64,000 bases of DNA from JALZVT01 sp039029135 (GCA_039029135.1 JBCCGT010000013.1:1-64000), one strand, 5' to 3'; counted from the first letter of the stretch, positions 18,173 through 27,148 are shown. Notes: a model not told the origin generated them from the sequence alone. A program made the numbers and translations.

Positions 18173-19888
18173 ATGAGAAACGTTGGCCTTTGTCGGTTGG
18201 TCGGTACCACATTCCTGCTGGCGCTAGCGTTACTGCTGCACGGCTGCAGCAGCGGCACAGTCGTACCATCGCGCCAATCAGAGCATGCCATTGACGACAA
18301 TCCGCGCGCCGTCCTCGTCCCAGGCGCCGGCACTTACAGTCGCGACATCAGCTCCGAAAAAGAACGGGCCCGCCTCTTCTTCGATCAGGGGCTGCGCCTG
18401 TCGTGGGGATTCTATTTTCCCGAGGCGATCGCTTCCCATCAGGAGGCCGCGCGACTCGATCCGACGCATCCGATGCCCTGGTGGGGCATGGCGCAGGCGA
18501 TGGGCCCGAACCCCAACAGCCGCTACGCGCGCATGCCCGACGACCCGAAGGGTGAAGGCCTGAAGGCGATCCGCCGCGCGCGCGAGCTGCGGGGACGTGC
18601 CTCACCCGTCGAGCGCGACATGATCGATGCGCTGTACGTCCTTTACGACAAGGCGTCCGTGCCTGACCCGGCGGAGCGTGACCAGGCTTATCTGCGTGCT
18701 GCGCGCGCGCTGCACGAGAAGTACCCCGACGACGCCGACGTGGGCGCCCTGTTTGCGGCGGCGTACATGTGCATCGCGCGCTGGGATTATTGGGACGCCG
18801 ACGGCGCGCCGAAGTCGGATACCGCCGAGGTCGCGGCCGCCTTAGAGCACGTGCTGGCGATCACCCCGGGACACCCGGGGGCCAATCACCTCTACATTCA
18901 TTTGTTGGAGGCATCGCTCGAACCGGAACGAGCACTGGGCGCCGCCGACCGGCTGGAAGCGACCATGCCAATCGCCGGGCACATCGTGCACATGCCAGCG
19001 CACATCTACGTTCGCGTGGGGCAGTACGACAAGGCGATCGACAGCAACCGCCGCTCGCAGGACGTGGACAAGGCGTTTGCCGCGCACTGGGGGGACGTGC
19101 CGCTCCCGAATCTGGGCACCTACCCGCTCAACCACCGCATGCACGCGCCGCACGCCATCGACTTCATTCGCTACGCGGCGACCGTGCAGGGCAACTACAG
19201 CGCCGCGATCGAGGCGGCGAACGCCTCGGCGACTTCGGTGACGGCGGAGCGCATCGACAGGCGCGGCGGGCAGAAGCGCGTGTCGGGGCCCTGGCTGGTC
19301 AATCGCATATTCGGCAAGTGGGATGAGCTGATCGGCCACACGCCAGCGTTCACGGGTCGTCCCTACCTAGACGGCATGTGGAGCTACGCGCTGGGCGGCG
19401 CCTATGTCGGCACCGGCGATCTGCAGCGGGCGCGCGCGGAGTCGGCCAAGCTGAGCGCGCTGGCCAACTCACCGGACGCGGACCAGTATCGCGTCGGGGC
19501 CACTCCGGCGTCGGCGGTGCTGCGCCTGGCGGCGCTGGCCCTGGAAGGCGAGATCAAACAGGCAGAGGGCGATCTGGACGGCGCAATCGCCGCGTTTCGG
19601 GCGGCGGTGGCGATCGAGGATCAGAACAACTACACGGAACCCCCGGACTGGGCGCAGCCGGTGCGCCACTACCTGGGTGCCGCGCTCATCGAGGCGGGAC
19701 GCGCGGCAGAGGCGGAGGCCGTGTATCGCCGTGACCTGCGCTGGAATCAGAACAATGGCTGGTCGCTGTTCGGACTGCAGCAGAGCTTGGCGCTGCAGGG
19801 CAAGCAAGCCGAGGCCCGGACCGTGCGCGTCCGCTTCGAGCAGGCCTGGGCTAACGCCGAAGTGACGCTGAGTCGGTCGAGAATTTGA
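18173..19888 (+). CDS. TPR-repeat lipoprotein
   Basis: This 571-aa protein has a lipoprotein signal ending at LHGC (Cys25). Tandem helix pairs follow, including ARLFFDQGLRLSWGFYFPEAIASHQEAARLDPTHPMPWWGMAQ and LEHVLAITPGHPGANHLYIHLLEA. A C-terminal set contains GDLDGAIAAFRAAVAIED and LIEAGRAAEAEAVYRRDL, clear TPR periodicity. It is probably an envelope protein. Partners are unknown. GGGGGACGGGG directly precedes the ATG. Confidence 0.85.
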   Translation: MRNVGLCRLVGTTFLLALALLLHGCSSGTVVPSRQSEHAIDDNPRAVLVPGAGTYSRDISSEKERARLFFDQGLRLSWGFYFPEAIASHQEAARLDPTHPMPWWGMAQAMGPNPNSRYARMPDDPKGEGLKAIRRARELRGRASPVERDMIDALYVLYDKASVPDPAERDQAYLRAARALHEKYPDDADVGALFAAAYMCIARWDYWDADGAPKSDTAEVAAALEHVLAITPGHPGANHLYIHLLEASLEPERALGAADRLEATMPIAGHIVHMPAHIYVRVGQYDKAIDSNRRSQDVDKAFAAHWGDVPLPNLGTYPLNHRMHAPHAIDFIRYAATVQGNYSAAIEAANASATSVTAERIDRRGGQKRVSGPWLVNRIFGKWDELIGHTPAFTGRPYLDGMWSYALGGAYVGTGDLQRARAESAKLSALANSPDADQYRVGATPASAVLRLAALALEGEIKQAEGDLDGAIAAFRAAVAIEDQNNYTEPPDWAQPVRHYLGAALIEAGRAAEAEAVYRRDLRWNQNNGWSLFGLQQSLALQGKQAEARTVRVRFEQAWANAEVTLSRSRI

Positions 19889-19995
19889 TGCGTCAGCCGG
19901 AGCTGATGCGCGGTTGATCCCCGACTCGCCCACGCCAGCAATCAGCAAGCGCGAATTCTCGGCGTGGGCCGACCAACCGCATGCGAACGAATATA

Positions 19996-20025
19996 TTGTT
20001 TAATCATCGTTGATATAGCTATGAT
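19996..20025 (+). promoter_or_regulatory. Candidate sigma-70 promoter for the VWA gene
   Basis: TTGTTT (19996-20001) and TATGAT (20020-20025) are separated by 18 bp within an AT-rich stretch that stands out from the GC-rich background. The start site would be about 20031, close to the ATG at 20056. This is a match by eye only. Confidence 0.45.
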
Positions 20026-20055
20026 AGTGGTTCCTACCGCTTGGGAGGGCGTGCA

Positions 20056-21918
20056 ATGACCACTCCAATGACGACTCCAACGACCACACCGCTGACTACG
20101 CCGATGATCGAGGTAATTCAGCGACCATCTCACCGCACAAGGAAATCTATGCCCTTGGCGGCGATCTGGCTCGTCGGCCTGCTGACGACCGGACCCGCAG
20201 CGGCCGCGGTGATCGGGCAGGACGAAGAGTCGCTCGAGGAGGTTATCGTCACCGGGTCCGCCATGGGCGTGACCGCCGGCGGCGCACAGGACCGCGCGTT
20301 CCTGCGGCGCCTGGCGCTCGAGGACCAGATTCCTGAGCCCGGCACGCTAACCGCCGAAGGCCTCTTCAGCCAATTCGATCTGCCCGTCGCAGACCACACC
20401 CCTTGCAGCGCACTGTTCTGCCTCACCGCGGCGGGCATGCCGTTCGAGACGCCAGCCGCGAAGCCTGGTTCGCATCTCGTTGGTCTGGGCTTCGCGACGG
20501 CTTTGCGCGACGACACCTGGCAGCGGGAGGCGATGAACGTCGTTGCTGTGGTGGACAAGTCGGGCTCGATGGCAGGAGAACCGCTCAAGCGTATTCGCAC
20601 CGCGCTGCGATCGCTGGCGCGAACACTGGGAGCGCGGGATCAACTAAGCGTTGTCCTCTACGGGCGCGATACCCACGTACACCTGCAGCCGACGCGGCTA
20701 ACGCCCATCGGCCGAAAACAGGCTGTCGCCGGGATCGACGCGATCGAAAGCGGCGGCTCAACCTACATGGAGGCGGGCCTGCGGCTCGGCTTTGAACTGG
20801 CGCGGTCGAGCGCCGCCGACTTTCCCGGTCGAACGCGCGTCATGCTGTTTACCGATGAATGGCCGAATGTCGGCGACACCAGCGCCGCAGGTTTCATCGG
20901 CATGGCCGAGGCGGCGTCGCGACAGGGCATCGGCCTGACGACGATCGGTGTCGGGGTGCACTTTGGCTCTGAGCTGGCGACGCGCGTGTCCAATGCGCGC
21001 GGCGGCAACCTGTTCTATCTGGACGACGCCAAGCGGGCCCGCGAACTGTTCGGTGCGGAGTTCGACACCATGGCAACCGAGCTTGCCTACGATACGCTGC
21101 TGCGCCTGACCCCGGAGCAAGGCTGGCAGATCACCGGCGTGTACGGCGTGCCAGACGAACAGCTCGTTGAAACCGCCGAGGGCATTCGACTACCCATCGC
21201 CACCCTCTTTCTGAGCCGGCGAGGTGGCGGGGTATTCGTGACGCTTGCACCAACGCGACGCCAACCCGCCGGCGACCGATTGCTGAGCGCGAGTTTCGAG
21301 TACACGCCGGCGTTTTCGCTCGACGGCTCGCAGACTGCGGCGCGGCAGCGCACCGAGGCACGGGCGACGCGCACGATCGACGAAGACAACCTCCCGACGC
21401 TGCTGCTCGCAGCGGCACTGATCGACGAGTACGAGGCGATCGAAAGGCTTGCTCGGCAGTATCACGACGATGACGATCCGCGCGAGGCGCTGGCGACGGC
21501 GCGGGGGCTGCTCGCCCGCCTGCAGGAAGCCCGCGAGCCACGGCTCGCAGGCGAAGCGGAGTTAACCGGTCAGTTCGTGCGGGCCCTGCGCGGGCTGTCC
21601 GCCGGCGCCGGCAGGATCGAGGCGCGCTTACTCGGCGAGTGGCGCGTCGACCGGGTGCGTATCGAGGGAGCAACCGCAAAGGCCTGGAACGTCGCAGCAC
21701 CCGGCGACCTGTGGTCGTTCGGGGCGGACGGAGAGCTCGTTATAGGCGCCGGTCCGGGGGAACTGCTGCGAACGGACTATTCCACACGTCGCGGACGCTT
21801 GTTCCTCGACGAGCCCTATCGCACCCGCTACGAGGTGCGCGGATCGACGCTGACTGTGCAGACCCAGTACGGCCGGGATAGCTACGAAATCCTCCGGCTG
21901 CGACGCGTACGGCCCTAG
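20056..21918 (+). CDS. Secreted von Willebrand factor A domain protein with TonB-box-like motif
   Basis: This 620-aa protein begins with a degenerate MTTP/TTTP repeat (residues 1-17). A signal-peptide-like segment (about 31-51) follows, then LEEVIVTGS (60-68), which looks like the N-terminal motif of TonB-dependent receptors. The VWA domain has MIDAS DKSGSM at 167-172 and a later LFTDEWPNVGD. The layout recalls YfbK-type VWA proteins. GGGAGGG precedes ATG 20056; ATG 20149 with AAGGA is an alternative that removes the repeat. Possible envelope scaffold; function unknown. Confidence 0.8.
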   Translation: MTTPMTTPTTTPLTTPMIEVIQRPSHRTRKSMPLAAIWLVGLLTTGPAAAAVIGQDEESLEEVIVTGSAMGVTAGGAQDRAFLRRLALEDQIPEPGTLTAEGLFSQFDLPVADHTPCSALFCLTAAGMPFETPAAKPGSHLVGLGFATALRDDTWQREAMNVVAVVDKSGSMAGEPLKRIRTALRSLARTLGARDQLSVVLYGRDTHVHLQPTRLTPIGRKQAVAGIDAIESGGSTYMEAGLRLGFELARSSAADFPGRTRVMLFTDEWPNVGDTSAAGFIGMAEAASRQGIGLTTIGVGVHFGSELATRVSNARGGNLFYLDDAKRARELFGAEFDTMATELAYDTLLRLTPEQGWQITGVYGVPDEQLVETAEGIRLPIATLFLSRRGGGVFVTLAPTRRQPAGDRLLSASFEYTPAFSLDGSQTAARQRTEARATRTIDEDNLPTLLLAAALIDEYEAIERLARQYHDDDDPREALATARGLLARLQEAREPRLAGEAELTGQFVRALRGLSAGAGRIEARLLGEWRVDRVRIEGATAKAWNVAAPGDLWSFGADGELVIGAGPGELLRTDYSTRRGRLFLDEPYRTRYEVRGSTLTVQTQYGRDSYEILRLRRVRP

Positions 21919-21944
21919 GATTCGGGGCGAACGATGATGATCAC

Positions 21945-22547
21945 ATGACCGCGAGCAGTCTTCGCAAAGGCTACGTCCCCCGGTTCGAGACCGAGCGCCT
22001 GATCCTGCGCGGCGTTACCGCCACGGACATTGGCGCCTACACCGAAGACTTCGTCGACTGGGAGGTCGTACAAACGCTGTCGGCCGCCGTACCCTGGCCT
22101 TATCCGGACGGCGGCGTCCGCGAACACGTGCTGCACGAGATACTGCCGCGCCAGGGCGACGATTTCTGGTTCTGGAGCATCTGTCTGAAGTCCTATCCCA
22201 CCCGCCAGATCGGCAACGTGCAGCTCTGGTTTCCCGGCACGCCGGAGAATCGCGGTTTCTGGCTCGCGCGCAAACACTGGGGCAACGGCTACATGACCGA
22301 GGCGGTGCATCCGGTCATGGACTTTGCGTTCGAGACCCTCGGTCACGAGCGACTCACGTTCACCAACGCGCTAGGCAACGACCGCTCGAGACGCGTCAAG
22401 GAAAAAACGGGGGCGCGGCTGATCGACGTGCAGCCCGCCGACTACGTCGACAAGGCGCTGAGGCAGCAGGAGCTATGGTCGCTCACCCGCGCGGAGTGGC
22501 GCGCGCGTCGGCGAAAGCCTCCGCAAGTTCGGGAGCCATGTACTTGA
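21945..22547 (+). CDS. GNAT N-acetyltransferase (RimJ/RimL-like)
   Basis: This is a 200-aa GCN5-related acetyltransferase. It has FETERLILRGVTATDIGAY at the start, then QIGNVQLWF, GFWLARKHWGNGYMTEAV (the acetyl-CoA binding loop region) and FTNALGNDRSRRVKEKTGARL, as in the RimJ/RimL subgroup. The acceptor is unknown; relatives modify ribosomal protein N-termini or small molecules. Its last 10 bases overlap the start of the winged-helix gene, suggesting coupled translation. Confidence 0.9.
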   Translation: MTASSLRKGYVPRFETERLILRGVTATDIGAYTEDFVDWEVVQTLSAAVPWPYPDGGVREHVLHEILPRQGDDFWFWSICLKSYPTRQIGNVQLWFPGTPENRGFWLARKHWGNGYMTEAVHPVMDFAFETLGHERLTFTNALGNDRSRRVKEKTGARLIDVQPADYVDKALRQQELWSLTRAEWRARRRKPPQVREPCT

Positions 22548-23539
22548 CCCGCACGAAGACACCGCTGCCCGTACTGCTGGCACATGTGCTACTCAAACTC
22601 GAAAAGGACTACCAAAACGCAAGGCAAGAAGTGCCGCCGTTACCCTTCCTGCTGAATCTCCTGCGCGTACTAAACGGCAACGGCGTCCGCACCAAAGACC
22701 TTCCTCAACTGGCTCGGCTGTCAATACGTGCCGCCCGCATGGCGACACAGATCGCCGAGAAGCGAGACTGGGTTAGGGTTGAAAAAGCTGCTGGCGGCGG
22801 GCGGCTGATTCGCCTCACCAGTCGCGGCGAAACCCTAAATCGGGCAGGACTCAAGCGACTGAAAGCCACCGAGACAAGCTGGCGCAGCCGATATGGCGAC
22901 GAAAACTTGAACGCTCTGCGCACGCATGCTGCTGATCTGGTAGCTCAACTGGATCTGGAGTATCCGCACTATCCCAGCGGCTATGGCCTCGAAGACAACA
23001 GCGTCCACGGCGGCAACTTCACGGCCGGCGAAGACGGCCCACCCCGAATACCTTCCCACGGTGCAGAGTGGTCGGTGGTCATTCGCGACAGCGAAGACTC
23101 CGTGAGCGGACTGTCGACCGCCGCCTTGCTGTCGCAGCTTCTGTGCGCCTATACGATTGACTACGACGGCACGGCGGAGAGCTCGGTCGCCGGTTTGAAC
23201 ACCGTGCTGGGAGTTCTGCGCCATGTTCCTGACGAGGGCCTGACGCTGCCGGCAGCGAAGGCTCTGGCAGGCATCAAAGGAACAGGGCGAACGCTGCTCG
23301 AACGACACCAACTGGTTCACGTCAAAGATGGTATCGCGATGCTCACTGGGCACGGAAAACGCGTTCGCGATCGCTATCCCGGTCGGGTCATCCAGATCGA
23401 AAACGCATGGCGAAAGCAATTCGGTCGGCAGGCCACACTGAGCCTGCGGCGCGAACTCGAAGCCATGGATGCACGCATCGATAGCCGCCAACCTGACCTC
23501 GTCGATGTGTGTGGCTGGTTGCACCACCGTGCGTCATGA
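22538..23539 (+). CDS. Winged-helix (MarR-like) protein of unknown function
   Basis: This 333-aa protein has an N-terminal winged-helix-like region: LLNLLRVLNGNGVRTKDLPQLARLS, then AARMATQIAEKRDWVRVEKAAGGGRLIRLTSRGETLNRAGL, which matches the wing and helix pattern of MarR proteins. A second similar unit may occur near the C terminus (VLRHVPDEGLTLPAAKALAGIKGTGRTLLERHQLVHV). It is longer than ordinary MarR regulators and I do not recognise the middle domain. Base composition looks lower in GC than its neighbours (32 of 60 at 22561-22620). ATG 22538 lies inside the end of the GNAT gene. Confidence 0.65.
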   Translation: MYLTRTKTPLPVLLAHVLLKLEKDYQNARQEVPPLPFLLNLLRVLNGNGVRTKDLPQLARLSIRAARMATQIAEKRDWVRVEKAAGGGRLIRLTSRGETLNRAGLKRLKATETSWRSRYGDENLNALRTHAADLVAQLDLEYPHYPSGYGLEDNSVHGGNFTAGEDGPPRIPSHGAEWSVVIRDSEDSVSGLSTAALLSQLLCAYTIDYDGTAESSVAGLNTVLGVLRHVPDEGLTLPAAKALAGIKGTGRTLLERHQLVHVKDGIAMLTGHGKRVRDRYPGRVIQIENAWRKQFGRQATLSLRRELEAMDARIDSRQPDLVDVCGWLHHRAS

Positions 23540-23582
23540 TTTATCTCTGACCCCATCGAGCTCACAACGCGTGGAACCTGCT

Positions 23583-24590
23583 ATGACCATCGACGCATTC
23601 GTTCAGGGCCTGCCGAAAGCCGAACTCCACGTGCATCTCGAGGGGACGCTCGAACCCGAGTTCTTGTTCGCCTGCGCCAGACGCAACGGCATCGAACTGC
23701 CGTACGAGTCGCCGGCGGACGTTATCGCAGCGTATGACTTCCACGATCTGCCGTCGTTTCTCGCGATCTACTATCCGGCGATGGACGTGCTGCGCACAGA
23801 AGCAGACTTCTTCGATCTCACCTATGCGTATTTCGAGCGCGCCGCGGCCGAGAACGTGGTTTATGTGGAACCGTTCTTCGATCCGCAGGCGCACACCGCG
23901 AGGGGCATTGCATTCGAAACCGTGATCACCGGCATCCATCGCGCCCAAGTCGCCGCGCGCGAGCAACTCGGCGTCGAGTCGAGCCTGATCATGTGCTTCC
24001 TGCGTGATATGAGTGCGGAGTCCGCGGCGGAACACCTCGACATGGCGCTGCCTTACAAGGAGTGGTTGGTCGGCGTCGGGCTCGACAGCGACGAGAAGGA
24101 CAATCCCCCCGCGAAGTTCGCCGCCGTGTTTGCCCGGGCGCGCGAGGCAGGGCTGAAGCTCACCATGCACTGCGACGTCAACCAGAAGGACATCGTCGAG
24201 CATATGTGGGAGTGCCTTGATCTCGTGCACGTAGATCGAATCGACCACGGCATAAACGCGCTCGACGACGAACGCCTGGTGAAGGAAATCGCCAAGCGTC
24301 GGCTCGGCCTGACGGTGTGCCCCATCTCGAATCGTTTTGTCGTGCAAAACCTGACAGGAGACGAAATCCGCCGGCTCGCGGAGCACGGGGTTCGCGTCAC
24401 GATCAACTCCGACGACCCGGCCTACTTTCGCGCCTATATGAACGAAAACCTTCTGGCGCTCGCCCGGGATGCCAACTTCAGCGAGACCGAGCTAGGCGCG
24501 CTGACACGTAACGCTTTCGAGATTTGTTGGGCCGACGCGGCGCTGCAGCGCGACATGCTCGCACGGGTCGATGCCTATCTGGAGCGGTAG
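23583..24590 (+). CDS. Adenosine/adenine deaminase family enzyme
   Basis: This 335-aa metal-dependent deaminase acts in purine salvage. It starts with PKAELHVHLEGTLEPEFL (metal-binding HxH), and later has MHCDVNQKDIVEHMWECLD, RIDHGINALDD and TVCPISNRFVV. The motif SDDPAYF, followed by AYMNENL, is closer to the adenine deaminase branch (SDDPAYFGGY in Aah1-type enzymes) than to adenosine deaminases, which usually have NTDDP. I therefore favour adenine deaminase activity. ATG 23583 starts the conserved part; the ribosome site is weak. Confidence 0.85.
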   Translation: MTIDAFVQGLPKAELHVHLEGTLEPEFLFACARRNGIELPYESPADVIAAYDFHDLPSFLAIYYPAMDVLRTEADFFDLTYAYFERAAAENVVYVEPFFDPQAHTARGIAFETVITGIHRAQVAAREQLGVESSLIMCFLRDMSAESAAEHLDMALPYKEWLVGVGLDSDEKDNPPAKFAAVFARAREAGLKLTMHCDVNQKDIVEHMWECLDLVHVDRIDHGINALDDERLVKEIAKRRLGLTVCPISNRFVVQNLTGDEIRRLAEHGVRVTINSDDPAYFRAYMNENLLALARDANFSETELGALTRNAFEICWADAALQRDMLARVDAYLER

Positions 24591-24894
24591 CCGGCACCTC
24601 AGAACCTCGCGCAACGGTCCCGGACGCTACGAACCCCAAACCTGAGCGGCTGCCGCTACGCAGCCAGCAGGAGAGTGACCGCAGCGTTTGCGTCGTCAAA
24701 TTTCCTACCCCGCGGAAACGCGCCATCACGCTGGGCCAACGGCGCCGCAGCCATGCGAGACAATCGCGTTCTTTTCCTTCGCCCGTGAACCTTCTGCTTT
24801 GTTCTCGTCTCCTACGCGATACCAAGGCCACGCAATGCGCAGCCTGGAAACATGAATCACACGGCCGCGGACGCGGCCACCCAAGGAGTCCAGA
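24591..24894. other. Intergenic leader of the Spondin_N-CHRD gene, 304 bp
   Basis: No gene is supported here. The region contains the ECF-type promoter at 24785-24815. GGCCGCGGACGCGGCC, a short GC dyad, lies just before AAGGAG, the ribosome site of the next gene. Confidence 0.6.
24785..24815 (+). promoter_or_regulatory. Predicted ECF-sigma promoter of the Spondin_N-CHRD gene
   Basis: GTGAACC (24785-24791), a 17-bp spacer, then CTCCTAC (24809-24815). Exactly the same -35-like and -10-like heptamers with the same spacing occur on the minus strand upstream of the ECF sigma operon (29616-29586). GAACC is a common -35 core for ECF sigma factors. The start site would be about 75 bp before the ATG. 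Confidence 0.6.
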
Positions 24895-26076
24895 ATGAAA
24901 CTCTCCCTACGGGCCGCGATCGCCGCGGTTTCCATCGCTTACGTTGCACCGCTCGCCGCCAATGCGGAAGAGCGTGTGTCCATACCCTCTGTGGTTGTCA
25001 CCGTTGAGAACAGCGCACCCGAGCGCGGCGCTCTGCTGACGCCGGTCTGGATCGGTACCCACGACGGCACCTTCGACATCTACGATCGCAACGTCCCTTT
25101 GGGCAGCGGCGCGCTGGTGTCCCGAGAGTCGGTTGAGCGCCTCGCGGAAGATGGCAACACCGGTCCGATCAGCGCCGAATTCAGCAGCACGGCCGTCGGT
25201 ACCGCACAGGCAACGCTGGTGGGCAACGCTGGTCCTCTACCGCCGCAGTCCACGGTATCCACCACACTGAATCTCGATCCCACGGTCGATCGCTACTTCA
25301 GCTACTCCTCCATGGTCATCCCGAGCAACGATGCCTTCATCGCAAACGGCAACCCCCTCGCGCACAAGGTGTTCGACGAGTCCGGAAACTTCGTTGCGGA
25401 GAACTTCGTCGTCGCCGGCTCGGAAGTTCTGGACGCAGGCACCGAAGCAAACGACGAAATCGCCGCCAACACGGCATTCCTGAACCAGGGCGGTCCGAAC
25501 ATCGGCGTCGAAGAGTTCGAGCCCGTCATCCTGCATCCGGGCTTTCTCACAGAAGGCGTCTCGTTCCCTGACGGCGTCCTGAGCCACCCGGTCTTTGGCA
25601 ACGCCCAGTTCACCGGTCCCACCTATCGCGCGGCCAGCTTCAAGTTCCGCTTCGTCGATCTCGGTCGCGCCCAGCGCTACAGCGGTGCGCTCAGCCCCGA
25701 TCAGGAAGTGATCGGCGCGGCAGTCCAGTCCGATGCGAGCGGCGACGTATTCGCCGTCTCTCGTCGCGGCGAGGTGGTCGCGGTCCGCTTCGTCACCCGC
25801 GACTTGAGCGGCCCTGCAGTCATGGTTCACCTGCACAACGCTGCGGCAGGTGCCAACGGGCCGGTCGTGGTGAACCTGACCAATGACCTGACGGCTAGCA
25901 GCCGCCGCGGTCGCTCCGTCATCACGGCTGCCGACGTCGTCGGTCCGCTGGCTGAGAGTGCCGATCCGCTCCTCAGCCTGCTGAACGAGATGGCCGCCGG
26001 CCGCATCTACATGAACGTTCACACCGCAGCGAACCCTGCAGGCGAAGTGCGCGGTCAACTGAGTCTGAACGACTAG
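24895..26076 (+). CDS. Secreted Spondin_N-CHRD domain protein
   Basis: This 393-aa protein has a signal peptide cleaved after about residue 24 (LAANA). The first part matches Spondin_N: VVVTVENSAPERGALLTPVWIGTHDGTFDIYD, then RLAEDGNT and PSNDAFIAN. The C-terminal 120 residues match CHRD: YSGALSPDQEVIGA, VMVHLHNAAAGANGPVVVNL and GRIYMNVHTAANPAGEVRGQL. Both domain types are typical of extracellular or surface proteins; the bacterial role is unknown. AAGGAG precedes the ATG. It has its own ECF-type promoter and a strong terminator, so it is monocistronic. Confidence 0.88.
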   Translation: MKLSLRAAIAAVSIAYVAPLAANAEERVSIPSVVVTVENSAPERGALLTPVWIGTHDGTFDIYDRNVPLGSGALVSRESVERLAEDGNTGPISAEFSSTAVGTAQATLVGNAGPLPPQSTVSTTLNLDPTVDRYFSYSSMVIPSNDAFIANGNPLAHKVFDESGNFVAENFVVAGSEVLDAGTEANDEIAANTAFLNQGGPNIGVEEFEPVILHPGFLTEGVSFPDGVLSHPVFGNAQFTGPTYRAASFKFRFVDLGRAQRYSGALSPDQEVIGAAVQSDASGDVFAVSRRGEVVAVRFVTRDLSGPAVMVHLHNAAAGANGPVVVNLTNDLTASSRRGRSVITAADVVGPLAESADPLLSLLNEMAAGRIYMNVHTAANPAGEVRGQLSLND

Positions 26077-26102
26077 TCCGGAGACCCCCCTCCGCCCCTC
26101 AC

Positions 26103-26130
26103 GCCGGCTCTCATTCGAGAGCCGGCTTTT
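26103..26130 (+). terminator. Strong intrinsic terminator
   Basis: GCCGGCTCTC (26103-26112) and GAGAGCCGGC (26117-26126) form a perfect 10-bp stem with a 4-nt loop ATTC, followed by TTTT. It ends the Spondin_N-CHRD transcript 27 bp after the stop codon. Confidence 0.88.
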
Positions 26131-26157
26131 CGCGTGTCTGGCCCTTGCGATAAAGGC

Positions 26158-26919
26158 CTAGCGTAGTCGCCAGGTGAGCTGCCCGACGATCACCAGATCG
26201 TTGTATGCCTCCGCGCCAAAGGCCGCGTCGCTGCCTTCCGTGTTGGCGTTGACGGAAACCTCCAGCAAGAGGTTGTCGGCGCGCCATCCGGCGCCGAGTC
26301 GACCATAGCCATATTCAGGCCCTGCGGTTTGCTTCGAGAACGCAAGCCTACCGGCCTCCAGGGTGACGTACCAACGGTCATTGAGACTCATGGTGTACTG
26401 CCCCTCGATACCCCAAGCCTGGATGTTGTGTTCGTAGTAGTCGGGGGAGTAATCCACGCTGAAGCGGACCTGCGAGCGACTACTTAGAGAGCGTGTAGCC
26501 TGGGCCTCGAACTCGGTGAAGTCCCATTCCTTGCGGCTACCCGGAAACTCTCGATGCGAAACGCTGCCGCTCAGGTACCAATCGTTGCCGAGACGCGTGC
26601 CGGCACCAACGTAGGCCATCAGCGACCGCTGTCGCTGTAGGGCCCCCTCGACTTGGGCGTGGTGAGCCTCGAGACCCGCGAAGAACGTTTCGCTAACTTG
26701 CCAATCGAAGGCAATACCAATAGCGGGTTTGCGTCGAGTTTCGCTGATGCCGTGGTAGCGCCAATCAGACGTCGCGAGCAGGGCGATCTCCAGGCCATCG
26801 TTTGCGTAGGCAGGGGTCGCGATCGAGGTGAAGGTCAGCGCCAGCACGGCCAGGCTTGTGCTGGGTCGGAATTCAGCCTTCACATCCTGGGGCAGACTGC
26901 GCCGGGTTCGACCAGGCAT
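26158..26919 (-). CDS. TorF-family putative outer-membrane porin
   Basis: This 253-aa protein has a signal-peptide-like segment ending TSIATPAYA, then alternating strands: LATSDWRYHGISETRRKPAIGIAFDWQV, followed by GAGTRLGNDWYLSGSVSHREF and a final LVIVGQLTWRLR with a terminal aromatic/Leu pattern. The SDWRYHGIS start and the ...PAIGIAFDW motif match the TIGR02001/TorF group of beta-barrels. The start is uncertain: ATG 26919 gives a 39-residue signal region; GTG 26883 gives a shorter one. It lies between the Spondin_N-CHRD gene and the sigma operon but has no copy of their promoter. Confidence 0.75.
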   Translation of the reverse strand: MPGRTRRSLPQDVKAEFRPSTSLAVLALTFTSIATPAYANDGLEIALLATSDWRYHGISETRRKPAIGIAFDWQVSETFFAGLEAHHAQVEGALQRQRSLMAYVGAGTRLGNDWYLSGSVSHREFPGSRKEWDFTEFEAQATRSLSSRSQVRFSVDYSPDYYEHNIQAWGIEGQYTMSLNDRWYVTLEAGRLAFSKQTAGPEYGYGRLGAGWRADNLLLEVSVNANTEGSDAAFGAEAYNDLVIVGQLTWRLR

Positions 26920-27123
26920 GCGGTAAGCGATGCTCCTGTATCGATCCGCATCAGTGACTGAGAACATCGTGTCAACCCGCGACGTGCTTGATAATGAAAG
27001 CCCCGACGGCGGTTTAGGCAAACCGCCTGTGCCGTTTGCCGTTCACGAGGGCGTGAGCGCGTTCCGTTCACGCGGCGCGGTCGCGAGCCCGTTTCGCCGC
27101 TGTCCCGGCACTAGGCTGAGACC

Positions 27124-27148
27124 CTGACGAACTCACTTAGTTCGTCAG
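27124..27148. terminator. 10-bp hairpin spanning the S8 protease stop codon
   Basis: CTGACGAACT (27124-27133) and AGTTCGTCAG (27139-27148) pair perfectly with a 5-nt loop. The stop codon of the minus-strand S8 gene (27147-27145) lies inside the stem. There is no T-run after it, so it may stabilise the 3' end of the transcript or act as a weak terminator. Confidence 0.45.

Noticed and set aside
27050..27080. Two minus-strand GTGAACG sequences ahead of the porin gene, similar to the ECF -35
   Set aside because: Neither has CTCCTAC or anything close at 17 bp downstream, so they do not fit the shared promoter.
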